Positions 46,501 through 56,665 of a DNA stretch of 64,000 nt are shown piece after piece; positions within the stretch are counted from its first letter, which is position 1, and each line of letters starts with the position of its first letter. Position numbers and translations under genes: made by a program. The notes beneath the pieces were generated by a model that saw nothing but the letters and a program-made list of their open reading frames with translations, did not search any database and had not been told where the DNA came from. The DNA lies in contig JAXBDG010000007.1 in NCBI GenBank assembly GCA_036320915.1, positions 1,240,001 to 1,304,000 of the forward strand. The letters are read 5' to 3'. The stretch is from Linnemannia elongata. Lineage: Eukaryota; Mortierellomycota; Mortierellomycetes; Mortierellales; Mortierellaceae.

Positions 46501-46764
46501 GGCCGAGTCGTTGACGAGGACGATGGCGGAGCCCATCAAGGGAGGTGGGGGTGTACCCTTTGTTGCGGTTGATGTGAGGGCGAGAGCTTTTGTGGAGACC
46601 TGAGTTGGCTGTTGTGGGTGAGAGGGTATATTGTGTTGGTGGAGCGGTTGTGGCGGTGTTGTGTGCTTGTATTGGAGAGGCGAGGTATTTGTTTGGAACA
46701 GACCGTTGCTATTGCTGGCAAACTCGCCCTGAAATGACCGTTGTGCTGATGTGGAGACAGCCAT
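43567..46764 (-). CDS. Kelch-repeat and BTB-domain protein
   Basis: One uninterrupted minus-strand frame of 1,065 residues. Kelch-type blades are visible at about 77-118 (LHCFGGRLENRDLTNGHYVL), 168-290 (YFHTLNAFGTSLILFGGMG, RWAHMATILDHYLVVIGGT) and again around 490-570. A BTB/POZ domain follows at about 600-740 (SDMQVCSATGTLFGANSTVL, PLFLQYLYTGSLPT, YLLILARRYELNGLYAL). The C-terminus is Gln-rich with a predicted coiled coil (about 890-970) and ends in a Lys-rich stretch. Kelch plus BTB with this order resembles fungal Ral2 and animal LZTR1, linked to Ras control and CUL3 ubiquitin ligases; the match is by architecture, not tested. No intron, unlike most neighbours. Confidence 0.8.
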   Translation of the reverse strand: MAVSTSAQRSFQGEFASNSNGLFQTNTSPLQYKHTTPPQPLHQHNIPSHPQQPTQVSTKALALTSTATKGTPPPPLMGSAIVLVNDSALHCFGGRLENRDLTNGHYVLDVETGFWETLHDVSSEYNFADSETEGGSDPSAMLSLSLTTDPVEETHTGTLSDPISVPPSPRYFHTLNAFGTSLILFGGMGKGYNSSNNGGDSNPVKDKKEEGGEDDGSQNVMAALNDLHVFDIVTQRWQQKHPQVNAHSPKPRWAHMATILDHYLVVIGGTDTAKAYVEDACVLDLHTWEWVASIQSIGQCGSYRTIAATGPGKQSASSVAPASPSFPSAAASSPQTSANLSWPSTDSGPIDAMASISMVLSGRISAPSSTTASSRGDDTPDRGSDEQQQPLPNKRKNSERLMSGELTPAFRTGRDVPSIYLYSNYDFKNLQRDFKVITPHYTHPATAMEDPSSTPASTPAPPPSFSLVEKTQALAMMGHELPPGLRFPQGHVYQNQLILTGTLILPGKKPTLAIYAFNLTHYKWEQLSTDNILETGSWSRTLLHPATGTLLIFGNQGSNADEDYANRLQHHDHIMMVNLQAYGMYERPIPSFSKDAQDLGLELLSRPSLSDMQVCSATGTLFGANSTVLAARWPEFSTMLLSPPYVTPLILILPVPDDVVPLFLQYLYTGSLPTTISAGMADYLLILARRYELNGLYALTMDILHQSVHLNPIRIYSTALMAGELGLQARAIGLAVQTLPAATEPKELPPVPAGIARSNSMRAPPPPTTKVPYPPTHRRAASRDSISTDGGHVRDNLLQQYNGGQRLMPSMIQEVDEMQQQQQPLFLSSPNGNSVLRPTRAAPLPPTHHQGAGGAYQNQPISPLASPTYPQGGSQYQTAYPSPLSPSFQQHPFTSQPIYDDYQLDDRTLQAKKRLQMQMQYDMEQQVHQHQLAQQEFIQQQQYQLEQEHMRGQEMLMLEQHRLQHQRYLQKQQQLRGDVLPSAAVVSGALDYHFGGAKAPAPSKIRGNTDGSIVESVKSGSSGSSSGNNKKTEKEKEKEKKSLKSKMKPPKPTLSGADLMKSAGF

Positions 46765-47806
46765 CCTGTTGTTTTTTAAGAGAGAAGGTGAATGAGAGGT
46801 AGAGGGAGGGGGAGAAGAGAGTGAAACACTACTTTAACGCGCAAAGGGTGGTGCGGGGAATAAGAAGGAAAAAGGTTTGGTTGAGAAGAGGTCGGAAGGC
46901 AAGTCTGGAAGGTTGAAGGTTGTAGGGAAAGGAAGGGAGGAAGAGACACGCGATATGGTTAATGTCCGAGTGAGTCAAGAAAAGATGGGGTGGTAGTTGC
47001 TGTTTTGATGGTTGAAGAAAAGAGAAAAGAAGGGAAGATGTTGTCAGCATTTGAGACGAAAACAGATAGGTATGGTTTCTTGCTCACGCGGTTCAAGTCT
47101 TGTCAGGAAGAAACGGGGAGTGTCCAATGGGTCAAGTTATGTATGTATGTTGCTTACCGGAGTGTAGGTATGAAGAGAGTGGTGAGAGTGTAAGCAGAGG
47201 AGGAGAAGAAGGATTGAATTGAAGTAAAGAGAGATGATCGGTCTTTCGGAGCAGTAGTCGATTGAAAGAGCAGAAGAATAACGAAGAGGAGAAAGGGGTA
47301 TGGATATTCACAAGAGAGAGAGAGAGAGAGAGTTGGTGATGATAGAGAAAAAAAGGGTTAAGGTAATAATTGTAGAGGCGGAGGAGGAAGGGAGATATGT
47401 ACAGTTGGAGGAGTGAAGACAGAGTGAGGTGGAGTCAAGGTTGGGAAAGGGGATTGTTGTGGAGAAAGAAAGAAAGAAAGAAAGAAAGAGAGAAGAGAGA
47501 AGAGAGAAGAGAGAAGAGAAGAGAGAAGAGAGAGGTAAAGAAGAGAAAAGCAAAGAACTGGGCGTATGGGTTGAAAAGGGGAAGGGGAAGAGAGTGGAGA
47601 ATCTAGAAGTGGGAAAGGGACAAAGAATCAAAAAGAAAAGAAAAAAAAGATCGGGGAAGGGGGGTAAAAGAAAGGAGGACAAGGCACACAGGGAAAACGG
47701 TCGATACTTTTATTTTTTTGTGGGATGGGATGGGATAGGATTGGGGGAAGGGGAAGGGAAAGGTTGTGGGTTGGGGATACTGCTGTCTTGAATGTGTGTG
47801 CGTTGG

Positions 47807-47839
<33 letters not shown>
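47807..47839 (+). repeat. Poly-A tract (33 nt)
   Basis: An uninterrupted A run in the intergenic region, 140 nt before a long G run. Confidence 0.85.
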
Positions 47840-47842
<3 letters not shown>

Positions 47843-47980
47843 AGAACCAAACCTTGCTTTCTTTTTTTTTTTTTTTTGCTGTCTGTGTACTTGTTCGTAC
47901 TCTCACTCTCTCACTCACACACTCACACATACAAAAAGAACACACCGAGTTGTCTGGCTGCTGCTCGTGCGTGTTGTCAA

Positions 47981-47981
<1 letters not shown>

Positions 47982-48010
<29 letters not shown>
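47982..48010 (+). repeat. Poly-G tract (29 nt)
   Basis: Twenty-nine consecutive G on the plus strand, the longest G run in the window. It could form quadruplexes; its length may be affected by sequencing error. Confidence 0.85.
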
Positions 48011-48013
<3 letters not shown>

Positions 48014-51000
48014 ACAAAACAAACAAGCACAAGCAAACAAACAACAGGAAGCTTGCTCTCTCTCTTGACCCAACAGAAATAAGATGTTGACCATTGCTGT
48101 AGTTTGTTCTTGCTCGCTTGCACGCTCATCCTCATTTATATATTTAAAACTTCTCATCTCTCTTCTCACTCTCTCGCTCGCCCGCTCATTGATGCTATAT
48201 AGATGGGTGGTGTCGAACAACAACATCAACAACAATGAAGACGAGCTAGAAGAACACAAGAAACAACAAAACACAAACAACAAACATGTAATAATAATAA
48301 CAATAATAAATATAATATACTAAGCGCACGCACACATGAAAAAGGGGATCTTCTCTCTTTCATCTTCCTCGCGCGCTGTCAACCTTGTCATGTACACACC
48401 ATCAACAACAAAAGCGTGCTTCTGTAATGTTTACCCTCCTTCCGAGTGTCTCTGTCTTGTGCCGCCTTGGCTGTTTTCTTTCTTTCTCCAACCGTGACAT
48501 GATTCGACAAGAAACCACACACAAAAAAATGAAATGAACCAACCAACCATTGCCATACATATACAAAATACAAACAAACAAAAAAGAGTCGAGAACAACA
48601 ATAGTCCGTTGTACAACAACAGGAACAACAACCCTATCTGGGAAGACTGAGAATCCGCCTCACGTCCTCTTCATACTCTCCTTTCCTTCGTCTTAGTTTC
48701 CCCCTCCGCCACACCTTGTTGCGGCCTTTCCAGAATCCAGAGAAGAAAAAAAAAAAAAGTAAACTGACCGCGGTTTTGAACAACTTTGCAGCCAGTCCTC
48801 TCCTCTCGTCTCGTCTCCTCTTCTTTCTCCCCAATGTCCATAAACCTTCTCTAAACCATAAACTGTATCGTTCTTGAACAGCGTTGCCCCTTAGTCACCT
48901 TCAATTGCTTCCACTGTTGAGCACAGAACCATGTCCAACAGAATACTAACAATAACCGTGACAATGACAATAAAAAAACAACAACAAACGGCTCCTCTCC
49001 TTCTGTCTTCTCTCCCAATTATTCCCGTCAAGCTTTTATTCGATCCTCTTCTGCTTCTTCCGGCTACTGTCACTCAGTCATCGGAAATTGGGCGTCAAGC
49101 CTTCTTTTCTTCTACTTTGATTCTCCTTGCTCCCATAGCCCATGTGAGCGCCCCAGTTCAAGTAAAGTTTTTCTTTAAAAACGAAAAGCTGTTTGAGAGG
49201 AGAGGGGAAGTGAGAGAGACACATACACCGCGAGAAAGAGTGAAAGAGTTGGAGAAGAGCCTTGTTCTTCTCCCTCCACAAAAAAACCCCCAACGATCGC
49301 TCTGAAAATGTCTTACCCCTGGTGCATTTACATTTCCGTCCATCTCTCCACTCCATCTTGTGTCTGTCTGCCTGTCAGACCACTAGCTCAGCGTCAATCA
49401 ACCCCACTTGGCGTTTGCGGGTTGGCGTCCAGCTCGTTTTAGCTGAGTCTCCAGAAAAGTAGGAGGTCATGCATACAACTACACAAGTACTTGCGAGGCA
49501 TGCATGTAACCAACCTGTTTATCTGCCAGACAATCTTGCTCTCTTTCCTCTCTCTCTCTCCGCCCCCTTTCATTCTCCTATCATCACTCACCACTCTCGC
49601 TCATAGTGGCATGCCCCCCTTTCTAGTTTCTAATACTACGTACTGTACATTTAGATACCCACCTTTAACTGTCTCATGCTACACTTATGAGGAAATCCTC
49701 CTTCATATGACCGTTAGGCAGTTCTTTTTTACACTAATCAGAAAACAAAAATAATCTGCGAAATCCAGGCTAGTGGGTACCCTTTTTTGAAGGAGCAAAG
49801 GGGACTTAGTTCTCTTTAACGCACAACGCATAATGCACGATTAAAAAAAAGTAGCCGAGGGGCGAAGACGAACGAGCAGATAGAGCAAGGCATGTCAAGG
49901 CAAGGAAAAAATAATAATGATCGCTATCCTGGCCTTCCCCTGTTCCATTTCCTTGTCGCTTGTTTTTCCCGCTCTTTCACACTTGCAAGTCATCTCGATC
50001 ATCGATCGATTGGACGTCTCGAACAAAAAAATAACGAAAAAAGATGGCTGAATGTAAAAACGATGGGGTTAAGGAAGGGAAAGGGAGACAAACACAACAA
50101 CAATAAGCATCTCGCACATTCCTATTTGCAAGCGTATCCACATGTCACTACCACCACCACCATCTCTCCACAACATGAAAATAGTTCAGGTGCAAAAGAG
50201 AAATGATGTATGTGGATTGGCGACAACAAGCGAAGCAGGGTTGGCATAAGGACTTGAGAGGGGGGGAACGAGCAAAAAATACAATGAGAGCCCCGACATT
50301 TTTTTCCTCTTGTGGTCTGTTGTATTTTCATTCCACTGTGACAGTCTTCAATCACACTATGTGCTGAGAAAGAAAACGTACTTTAGTACGACCTCATAGC
50401 TTGAAACGAACGGCGATGCGAATGTTGCTGAGCAACAAGTGCTCGTCCTCATGCCAATCGACACGACTGCTGTGAGCACAAACCATTGAACCAGCACCAA
50501 AAAAAAAGCCGTGCATCGCAGAAGGAGCAGTAGGTTCTTCTCGGACCCTCGCTCATGTGTGTGTGTTGGCATAGTGTTGTCATGCGAGTGCTAGTGTCGT
50601 CTAATTGGCAATTAGCGGCGTTCCCTTACGCACCTCCCTTCATTTTAGAGTGTAAAGCGACAATGATAATGATACCATCTTTATCAACTGCTTTTTTTTC
50701 TGGGAATAAGTTTACGGGTGGTCCGGGACTTCCAATGCCGAGAGGAGGCGTATTCTATTTTTTTTTCTGTGCGACATGCAGACGGCGAGCATGTTTGTTT
50801 GTCCAGTTTTCATTTTTCATTTCTCCTTCTCAGCCACTTCCTCTTAGTATCCGCGCGTCGTTTGTGCGTTGTGAACGCGTTGATCAAAAAGAAGCTATAT
50901 CATGATGGAACAGAACGCGTTACTGATGAGCTTTACGAACCTCCACTCAAACGCGGATCAAGTGCTTATGGACGGACTGACCTCAGGTACCTACGATGGA

Positions 51001-51432
51001 TCGACACGCGCGGGTACCAAAGTTCAGCACACTCATCATCGTGAGAGGAACGGGACTAGTTGTTGTCTGGGGTTAACGGATATCGATGACATGATCGATG
51101 TAACGCAGAGCTATTTGGCCTGTCATGCTCAATAGTAGAGACACAAAAAGTGTTCAACTGATATGTAAACGATATGTGGCTCACAGAGCAGCTGTGCATA
51201 CAGCCTTCATTCAAAGGACATAGCATAACGCATAGATTGCTAAGCCAATCTGCCTGCAGTCGGGCTTTGCACCTTTTAGGGCGTGCATTTGTAAGGACGA
51301 CCAACCAAGACACCCGCTGGATAAAGAGTCTCTTTGTCACCACCAAGGGATAATTTGCCTCAGCCACCCAACATTCGACGATGATTCAGATCAACGTCAC
51401 AAATTCGCCTGCCCGTGGAGTGACCCTACCCA

Positions 51433-51442
51433 CATATAAAGG
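51433..51442 (+). promoter_or_regulatory. Possible TATA box of transaldolase
   Basis: CATATAAAGG lies about 75 nt upstream of the transaldolase ATG and just before a pyrimidine-rich leader. The motif and spacing are good for a fungal TATA element, but no start site can be seen. Confidence 0.5.
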
Positions 51443-51513
51443 GCGTGCAACTTTTCTCGCACTTCTGCTTCATTCCATCCCCAACCCCCAACGACACCCA
51501 GCCCTACACAAAC

Positions 51514-52823
51514 ATGACCGCCCTCGACCAGCTCAAGAACTTCACCACCGTCGTCTCCGACACCGGCGACTTTGAGTGTAAGCACATACCCATATGCCTC
51601 CTGCTGTTTTTTGGGGCAGTCTTTCTTTCGTCGTTTTACTTTCTCACGTTGCCTTACTTTTTGTTGACAATGGAGCGAATCGCAGTGATGAACAGGACGC
51701 ACAGAAACTAATCAGTTTTAATTCGTTACCTTTCGGTAACACGCCTACCTATGTACAACAATAGCCATTGCTCAGTACAAGCCCACTGATGCCACTACCA
51801 ACCCCTCGTTGATCTTGGCCGCTTCCCAGAAGCCCAACTATGCCCACTTGATCGACGATGCTATCGCCTACGCCAAGAAGATCGGAGGGTATGTATCTCT
51901 TCCTTTACTTTATCTTTATTTATTTTCCTGGGGACCTAAAGACGGAGGAGATTGATTCCTCCCCGCAAAAAAAAATGGGGTGCCACTGAGGAGTAGGAGG
52001 TTCAAACCAGAGCAAAGAGAGCCATGAACAGATGCAAAGGATTTTTTTTTTCTCTTTGGTTTCATTCTTAATCGCCTACTTTCCACCCTTACGAAGGAGG
52101 ATTTTTACACGACTCTAAGAACCTTATAAGCCTTGTTTTATCTGTATGCAAGATTTTCTTTCCCGGTTGTGAGTGGAGCGAGGATAAGAGTGGGGTTGGC
52201 ATGGAAAGGGGGATAGATAATTGAAGAAAAAAGAGGATTCATTGTCGTGGGAAATATGAACACAGGGCGACAGACCACAGAACCAAGCGGGAACATCCCG
52301 ATCAGTTGGATTATAACGACACATACGCTAAGCAAAGAAGTAAGCAGACAAGCAAGCCGATACCAATAGATCGATCACGACATAGGATAAAAAGAAAAAC
52401 AGTCTCGGCAACTCGACTGGAGAGAGCAAAAGGAACACAGCGGGCGTAGCTTATTAGTTGCTCAAAGAACGTGGACACCGTCTTTTGATTTTCTGTATAT
52501 CGGAGGGGGCTTGGATGGGGGACATGCAAGCATGCGCCGCGCGGTTTCTTTTCTTTTTTACCTTTCGTCGTTGAGAGATGGGGCGAAGGAGACCATTTGG
52601 GTATCATATGGTGGGGGTCAGGTTAATGATAGATCATTCTCAAGGGAACCAGAACTGATCTACATGCAAAGAAAAAAAAAGGGGAGGATCAGTGTTTTCG
52701 ATGACATGACCCTTATCAGTTGCAACGTTGGGCGATTGATGACTTCTTTTGGGTTGTACGATCACTCATGATTTATTTTTGTGGGGTCCGACTGCCTCCC
52801 TCTCCACGACAATCATATTCACC

Positions 52824-52864
<41 letters not shown>

Positions 52865-53849
52865 AAGAGAATGCTCTCTTTCTCAACCCTGATAAGACTC
52901 ATGCCATCCAACTCCACCTTCACTTTCACACCCACTAACCTAATGACCTCATCCCTACTTGTCTCCATCTAGTCCCCTCGAGTCCCAGACCGAGTCTGCC
53001 TTGGACAAGCTCCTCGTCAACTTTGGTGTCGAGATCTTGAAGATCGTCCCCGGCCGTGTCTCGACCGAGGTCGATGCCCGTCTCTCCTTCGACAAGGAGG
53101 CCACCATCGCCAAGGCCAAGAAGATCATCGGTCTTTACAAGGATGCCGGCGTCGCCAAGGAGCGCATTCTCATCAAGATCGCCTCCACTTGGGAGGGTAT
53201 CCAGGCTGCCAAGCACCTCGAGGCTGTTGAGGGTATCCACTGCAACCTCACCCTTCTCTTCTCTTTCGGCCAGGTAAGACCTTTCCTCAGGGTTCCATTT
53301 AATTGATACTTGCCGCGACGGATACGACGCGTTTTTACTAACCATGATCTTACAATTGGTTAACCCATATAGGCTGTTGCTTGCGCCGAGTCCAAGGTTA
53401 CTTTGATCTCGCCCTTCGTCGGCCGTATCCTCGACTGGTACAAGGCCGCCCACAAGAAGGAGTACGTTGGCGCTGAGGATCCCGGTGTTATCTCCGTCTC
53501 CAAGATCTACAACTACTACAAGCAGCACGGCTACAAGACCATCGTCATGGGCGCCTCTTTCCGTTCCGTTGGCGAGATTGAGGAGTTGGCCGGATGCGAT
53601 TTCTTGACCATCTCGCCCAACCTCTTGGAGGAGCTCCAGAAGTCGAACAAGACCCTCGAGCGCAAGTTGAGCCCCGAGATCGCTACCTCGTCTGCCCAGC
53701 AGTACCCCAAGGTCTCCTTCGACGAGGCTGCCTTCCGCTGGGAGTTGAACGAGGATGCCATGGCCACTGAGAAGTTGTCCGAGGGTATCCGCAAGTTTGC
53801 TGCCGATGCCTCCAAGCTCGAGAAGCAGCTCGCTACCAAGTTGGCTTAA
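51514..53849 (+). CDS. TAL1: Transaldolase
   Basis: Exons 51514-51577, 51765-51888, 52973-53273 and 53373-53849, 321 residues. The TIM-barrel signatures are all present: [20 protein letters not shown] with TTNPSLI, the Schiff-base lysine Lys131 in [23 protein letters not shown], and [12 protein letters not shown]. It transfers a dihydroxyacetone unit between sedoheptulose-7-phosphate and glyceraldehyde-3-phosphate in the non-oxidative pentose phosphate pathway, in the cytosol. Length fits class I transaldolases. The codons are strongly C-ending, as in the ribosomal protein gene. Intron 2 (51889-52972) is 1,084 nt, ten times the usual size here, and contains an A run at about 52825-52862. A TATA-like element sits upstream. 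Confidence 0.96.
52825..52862 (+). repeat. Poly-A tract (about 38 nt) in transaldolase intron 2
   Basis: A long A run about 110 nt before the acceptor of the 1,084-nt intron. Confidence 0.85.
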
Positions 53850-56665
53850 ATTCTTTCGCCCTTCATGCTTTAATTTCTCTCTTTTACTTTTTCCATTTTC
53901 TTTTGCATCGCTTCCCCCCCGTTTCCGCAATCTGTTCATGACATGGAGAAATTGTACATAACAATAAAATCAACAAAAAAAAAAAAACATCGTTCAAATG
54001 GCTAGAGGTGACGAAGTGATTGCTAACATGATAGGTGCATGGAACAACGCGCCAGGAGGTGGAGATGTTGAACCTGGATAACCTGTACGGCGCCTCATCA
54101 ATGAGAGGAAGGTTCGCGCACCTACATAATTCCAATTCATCTGCGGGCTTTGCACTTCCAGCTACACCGTGACTGCGTTTGACTCTGGCGACTTGAAAAA
54201 ACGCGTATTTTTCTTTTTTCTTTTATATTACGAATTGAAACTCCCATGGCAGTTTCGTAAGTTAGGTACATTTTTACATGGTAAGTGTTTTATTGCTTCC
54301 AGTGCATGGAAAGATCCAGCGATGAGTGCATTCATTTTTAGAAAGAAAAAAAAAAAAGAAATATAGAAAACCAACAATAATACACTATGATGAAAAGAGG
54401 CCACATCATCAAATTCAACAGTATGCATGTGATAGGGCCTAATAGGATCTGACATTTTCCGTTGAGGGAAGCGCTCCGAAAATCAGCATGAGTCGCCTAC
54501 GAGGAACACGTTGTTGTCGCCCCCCCCCTCCCCAGCCCCTCCCTCCCTCTTCATCATCATCATAGATCGGGTGGAGACGAAAAAAAATACGGGGTGGTCC
54601 CTCGGGTAGTTTAACGGATGATGCCTTTCTTGTCCAAGGCCGAGCAGTCCGAGGAAGTTCCGGGGGTGGGTGGGGGGGGGGGGGGGTTGTCTGTTAGGAT
54701 CTAGCAGCGACCGAGAAGAGGTTACAATTGACAAAAGTCTTGTCTCAACAGAAGGTGATAGAGATATCATTTTATGAAGTCGCGCTTATGCAAGGTGTTC
54801 GCACTGATGACCGCGGCGCCCAGCAGCAGTGATGACCAAGGTTATTGTTAATAATAGGGTAGGAATGGTAAACTTCAACTACATTGGGTATGAAGGGATG
54901 CGATTCGACTATAGCTTATCGTTGCGATGAAAGAGAACGAGGTAAAAAAAAAAATGGGTGGTGCGTAAAATGAGAATACAATCCATTGACCTTATATTGG
55001 TAAAGCGTGAGGTATAAGAGCGGTGACTACTAAACGAAAAAAAAAGTGAGTGCTCCTTGAGGGGGGGAGAGGAGAGGAGACATGTACCAAGATGTGAGCG
55101 CGGGGGATGGTAAACTTATTATAGGGCTGTAAAACGCAAGGAAGGTGAGTGGAGGAAAAAGACAGGATAAGGAGCTCGGAGTGGCGGTGATCCTTGAATA
55201 ACAAAAGTAAAGAACAGTAAAGAGAAAAGTGCAAAAAAACCATAGCATCTCCTTCCCTCTTTTGCGTCTTTTCATAGATCAACGGGAGAGAGAAGAAAGG
55301 AATAGCATGGCAGAATGAAGCGTTAAGAATTCAAAAGTGGCTAAAAAAAATGAAATCAAAGAAGGCCACCTTTGCCGAAAAAAATAAAGAAGGGAGAGGA
55401 AAACATAGTTTCCTAGGAAGACGCCGTCGCACGTATGACAATATAAATGTATCGCTGAACAAGAGAATAGAAATCTCGAAAAGGGAGGTGCTCGATGAGA
55501 TGAAAGAAAAACCACACGCGCCCGAACTTTTTGTTTTGATCCATGCAAAACAAGTTATTCTTCTTGTTGGAGTTGTGGGTTCACATAATTAGCGGTGGTG
55601 ACCTCTTGACACGTTCGGGCGTTTTAATACAGTGAAATGACCTGAAAAAGCATACATCTTCCTTTATGTCATGCCTCGCCTTCGACGGCGACGTCTCTCA
55701 CGCTCGAACGCGTAAAAATATGTTGGACGCGTGATTCTGTTTTATTGGCCAGTCTAGAAAAATAGATACTGAAGGCGCGAAGTGTCGACACTCAGTGAAA
55801 ATAGTAACATTGCACGATTCAGCTGTGAAGCAAGAATGTCGCAGCAAAGTATTATGTTTTCACTGTGCAAGAAATGAAGACCACAAGCGAGGGTAGTGTA
55901 ACAATCACAAACCACTCACCAAGCCCTCCCCCAACACTGTAGTAGGTCAGCTAAACATCGATTAAGGAGGAAGACAGCTTGGTTGTAAAGGTCGATCCCC
56001 CTATTGTGGCGACTGGAAGAACCCTTGATCGAACCAAAGTTTGGCTGGTTGTTTGTAAAGGTCATAAACAGTTCTTGACCTTCATGTCGAAGTATGTGCT
56101 GGCGAAAAATAATAATACTTGAACCCTTCGGTCAAGGCGGCAGGCAATATGTTTGGTTGTCGAAGACGCCTAGTAGAGTGTTGGTGCTTTGGAAAGTTGT
56201 AAGGTCGTTGCAGATGTCGACAATGAAGTCGAATATCCTAAAATCGTTATACCCTTTTCAGGACAGAGCATGACTTTGACAGCGATCACGAATGTCGTCG
56301 AAGAAATGACCCCGAGTACCAGGCAGGTAAGTCTCAGTGATCGAGGTGAGTTTCTAGTGGTGGGAACATAATAGAAAAATAGGAGGGGGGTCAGGTATTT
56401 TGATACATTGGAGCTTTGGAGGAGCTGATGGATTTGTCCCTTTATGTCTGTCCTTGGCATTTGGGACAGAAAAGACTGCTATCAACCAAGTCTGGGTCGA
56501 GGAGAGAAGTTGGCATTTCGAGCAAAAAACAAGAACAAAAAAACGCGTCTCATAGATGGCTTCCACTTGCCAGAACTCATTTCCATCCAACTTGGAACTG
56601 GCGTGCGCCGTTTTGGGTACTTCTACGTTTATTTAGTTTTGGATATGCATGCAAACAAAAGACGT
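53850..56665. other. Intergenic spacer of 2.8 kb, no gene recognised
   Basis: It begins with the transaldolase 3' UTR (AATAAA at about 53963). Later it shows a G run near 54670-54685 and otherwise mixed sequence with short, unrelated frames. A short open frame at 56189-56371 shows no family features. No tRNA structure could be confirmed. Confidence 0.5.
53963..53968 (+). terminator. Poly(A) signal of transaldolase
   Basis: AATAAA about 115 nt downstream of the stop codon, in an A/T-rich context with a preceding T-rich stretch. Confidence 0.45.

Larger units (their letters stand above)
46765..51513. other. Gene-poor low-complexity region of 4.7 kb
   Basis: No protein family, tRNA or mobile element is recognised. 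The first kilobase (46770-47700) is purine-rich on the plus strand, hence pyrimidine-rich for the Kelch-BTB leader, with GAAA and GAGAA repeats at about 47460-47535 and (GA) at 47311-47332. It then carries A33 at 47807-47839 and G29 at 47982-48010. From 48 to 51.4 kb the composition is more even, with short unconvincing frames. The last 200 nt must hold the transaldolase promoter, including CATATAAAGG at 51433-51442. Confidence 0.55.

Noticed and set aside
52730..52890. Possible snoRNA in the transaldolase intron
   Set aside because: TGATGA at about 52738 and CTGA at about 52888 are 150 nt apart with a 38-nt A run between, which is too far for a box C/D snoRNA.
52935..53939. Minus-strand open frame of 334 codons opposite transaldolase
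   Set aside because: It arises from the C-ending codon bias of the transaldolase exons and crosses an intron. No domain is recognisable.
54595..54690. tRNA-like segment with a D-arm-like TAGTTTAACGG
   Set aside because: A hairpin GCCTT/AAGGC follows, but its loop has eight bases. There is no T-arm with proper pairing and no matching acceptor stem, so it is not called as a tRNA.
56015..56060. GGTTCGATC on the minus strand, similar to a tRNA B box
   Set aside because: The five bases next to the loop do not pair in the right register (G53 would face A), and no A box, anticodon arm or acceptor stem is seen at the right distance.
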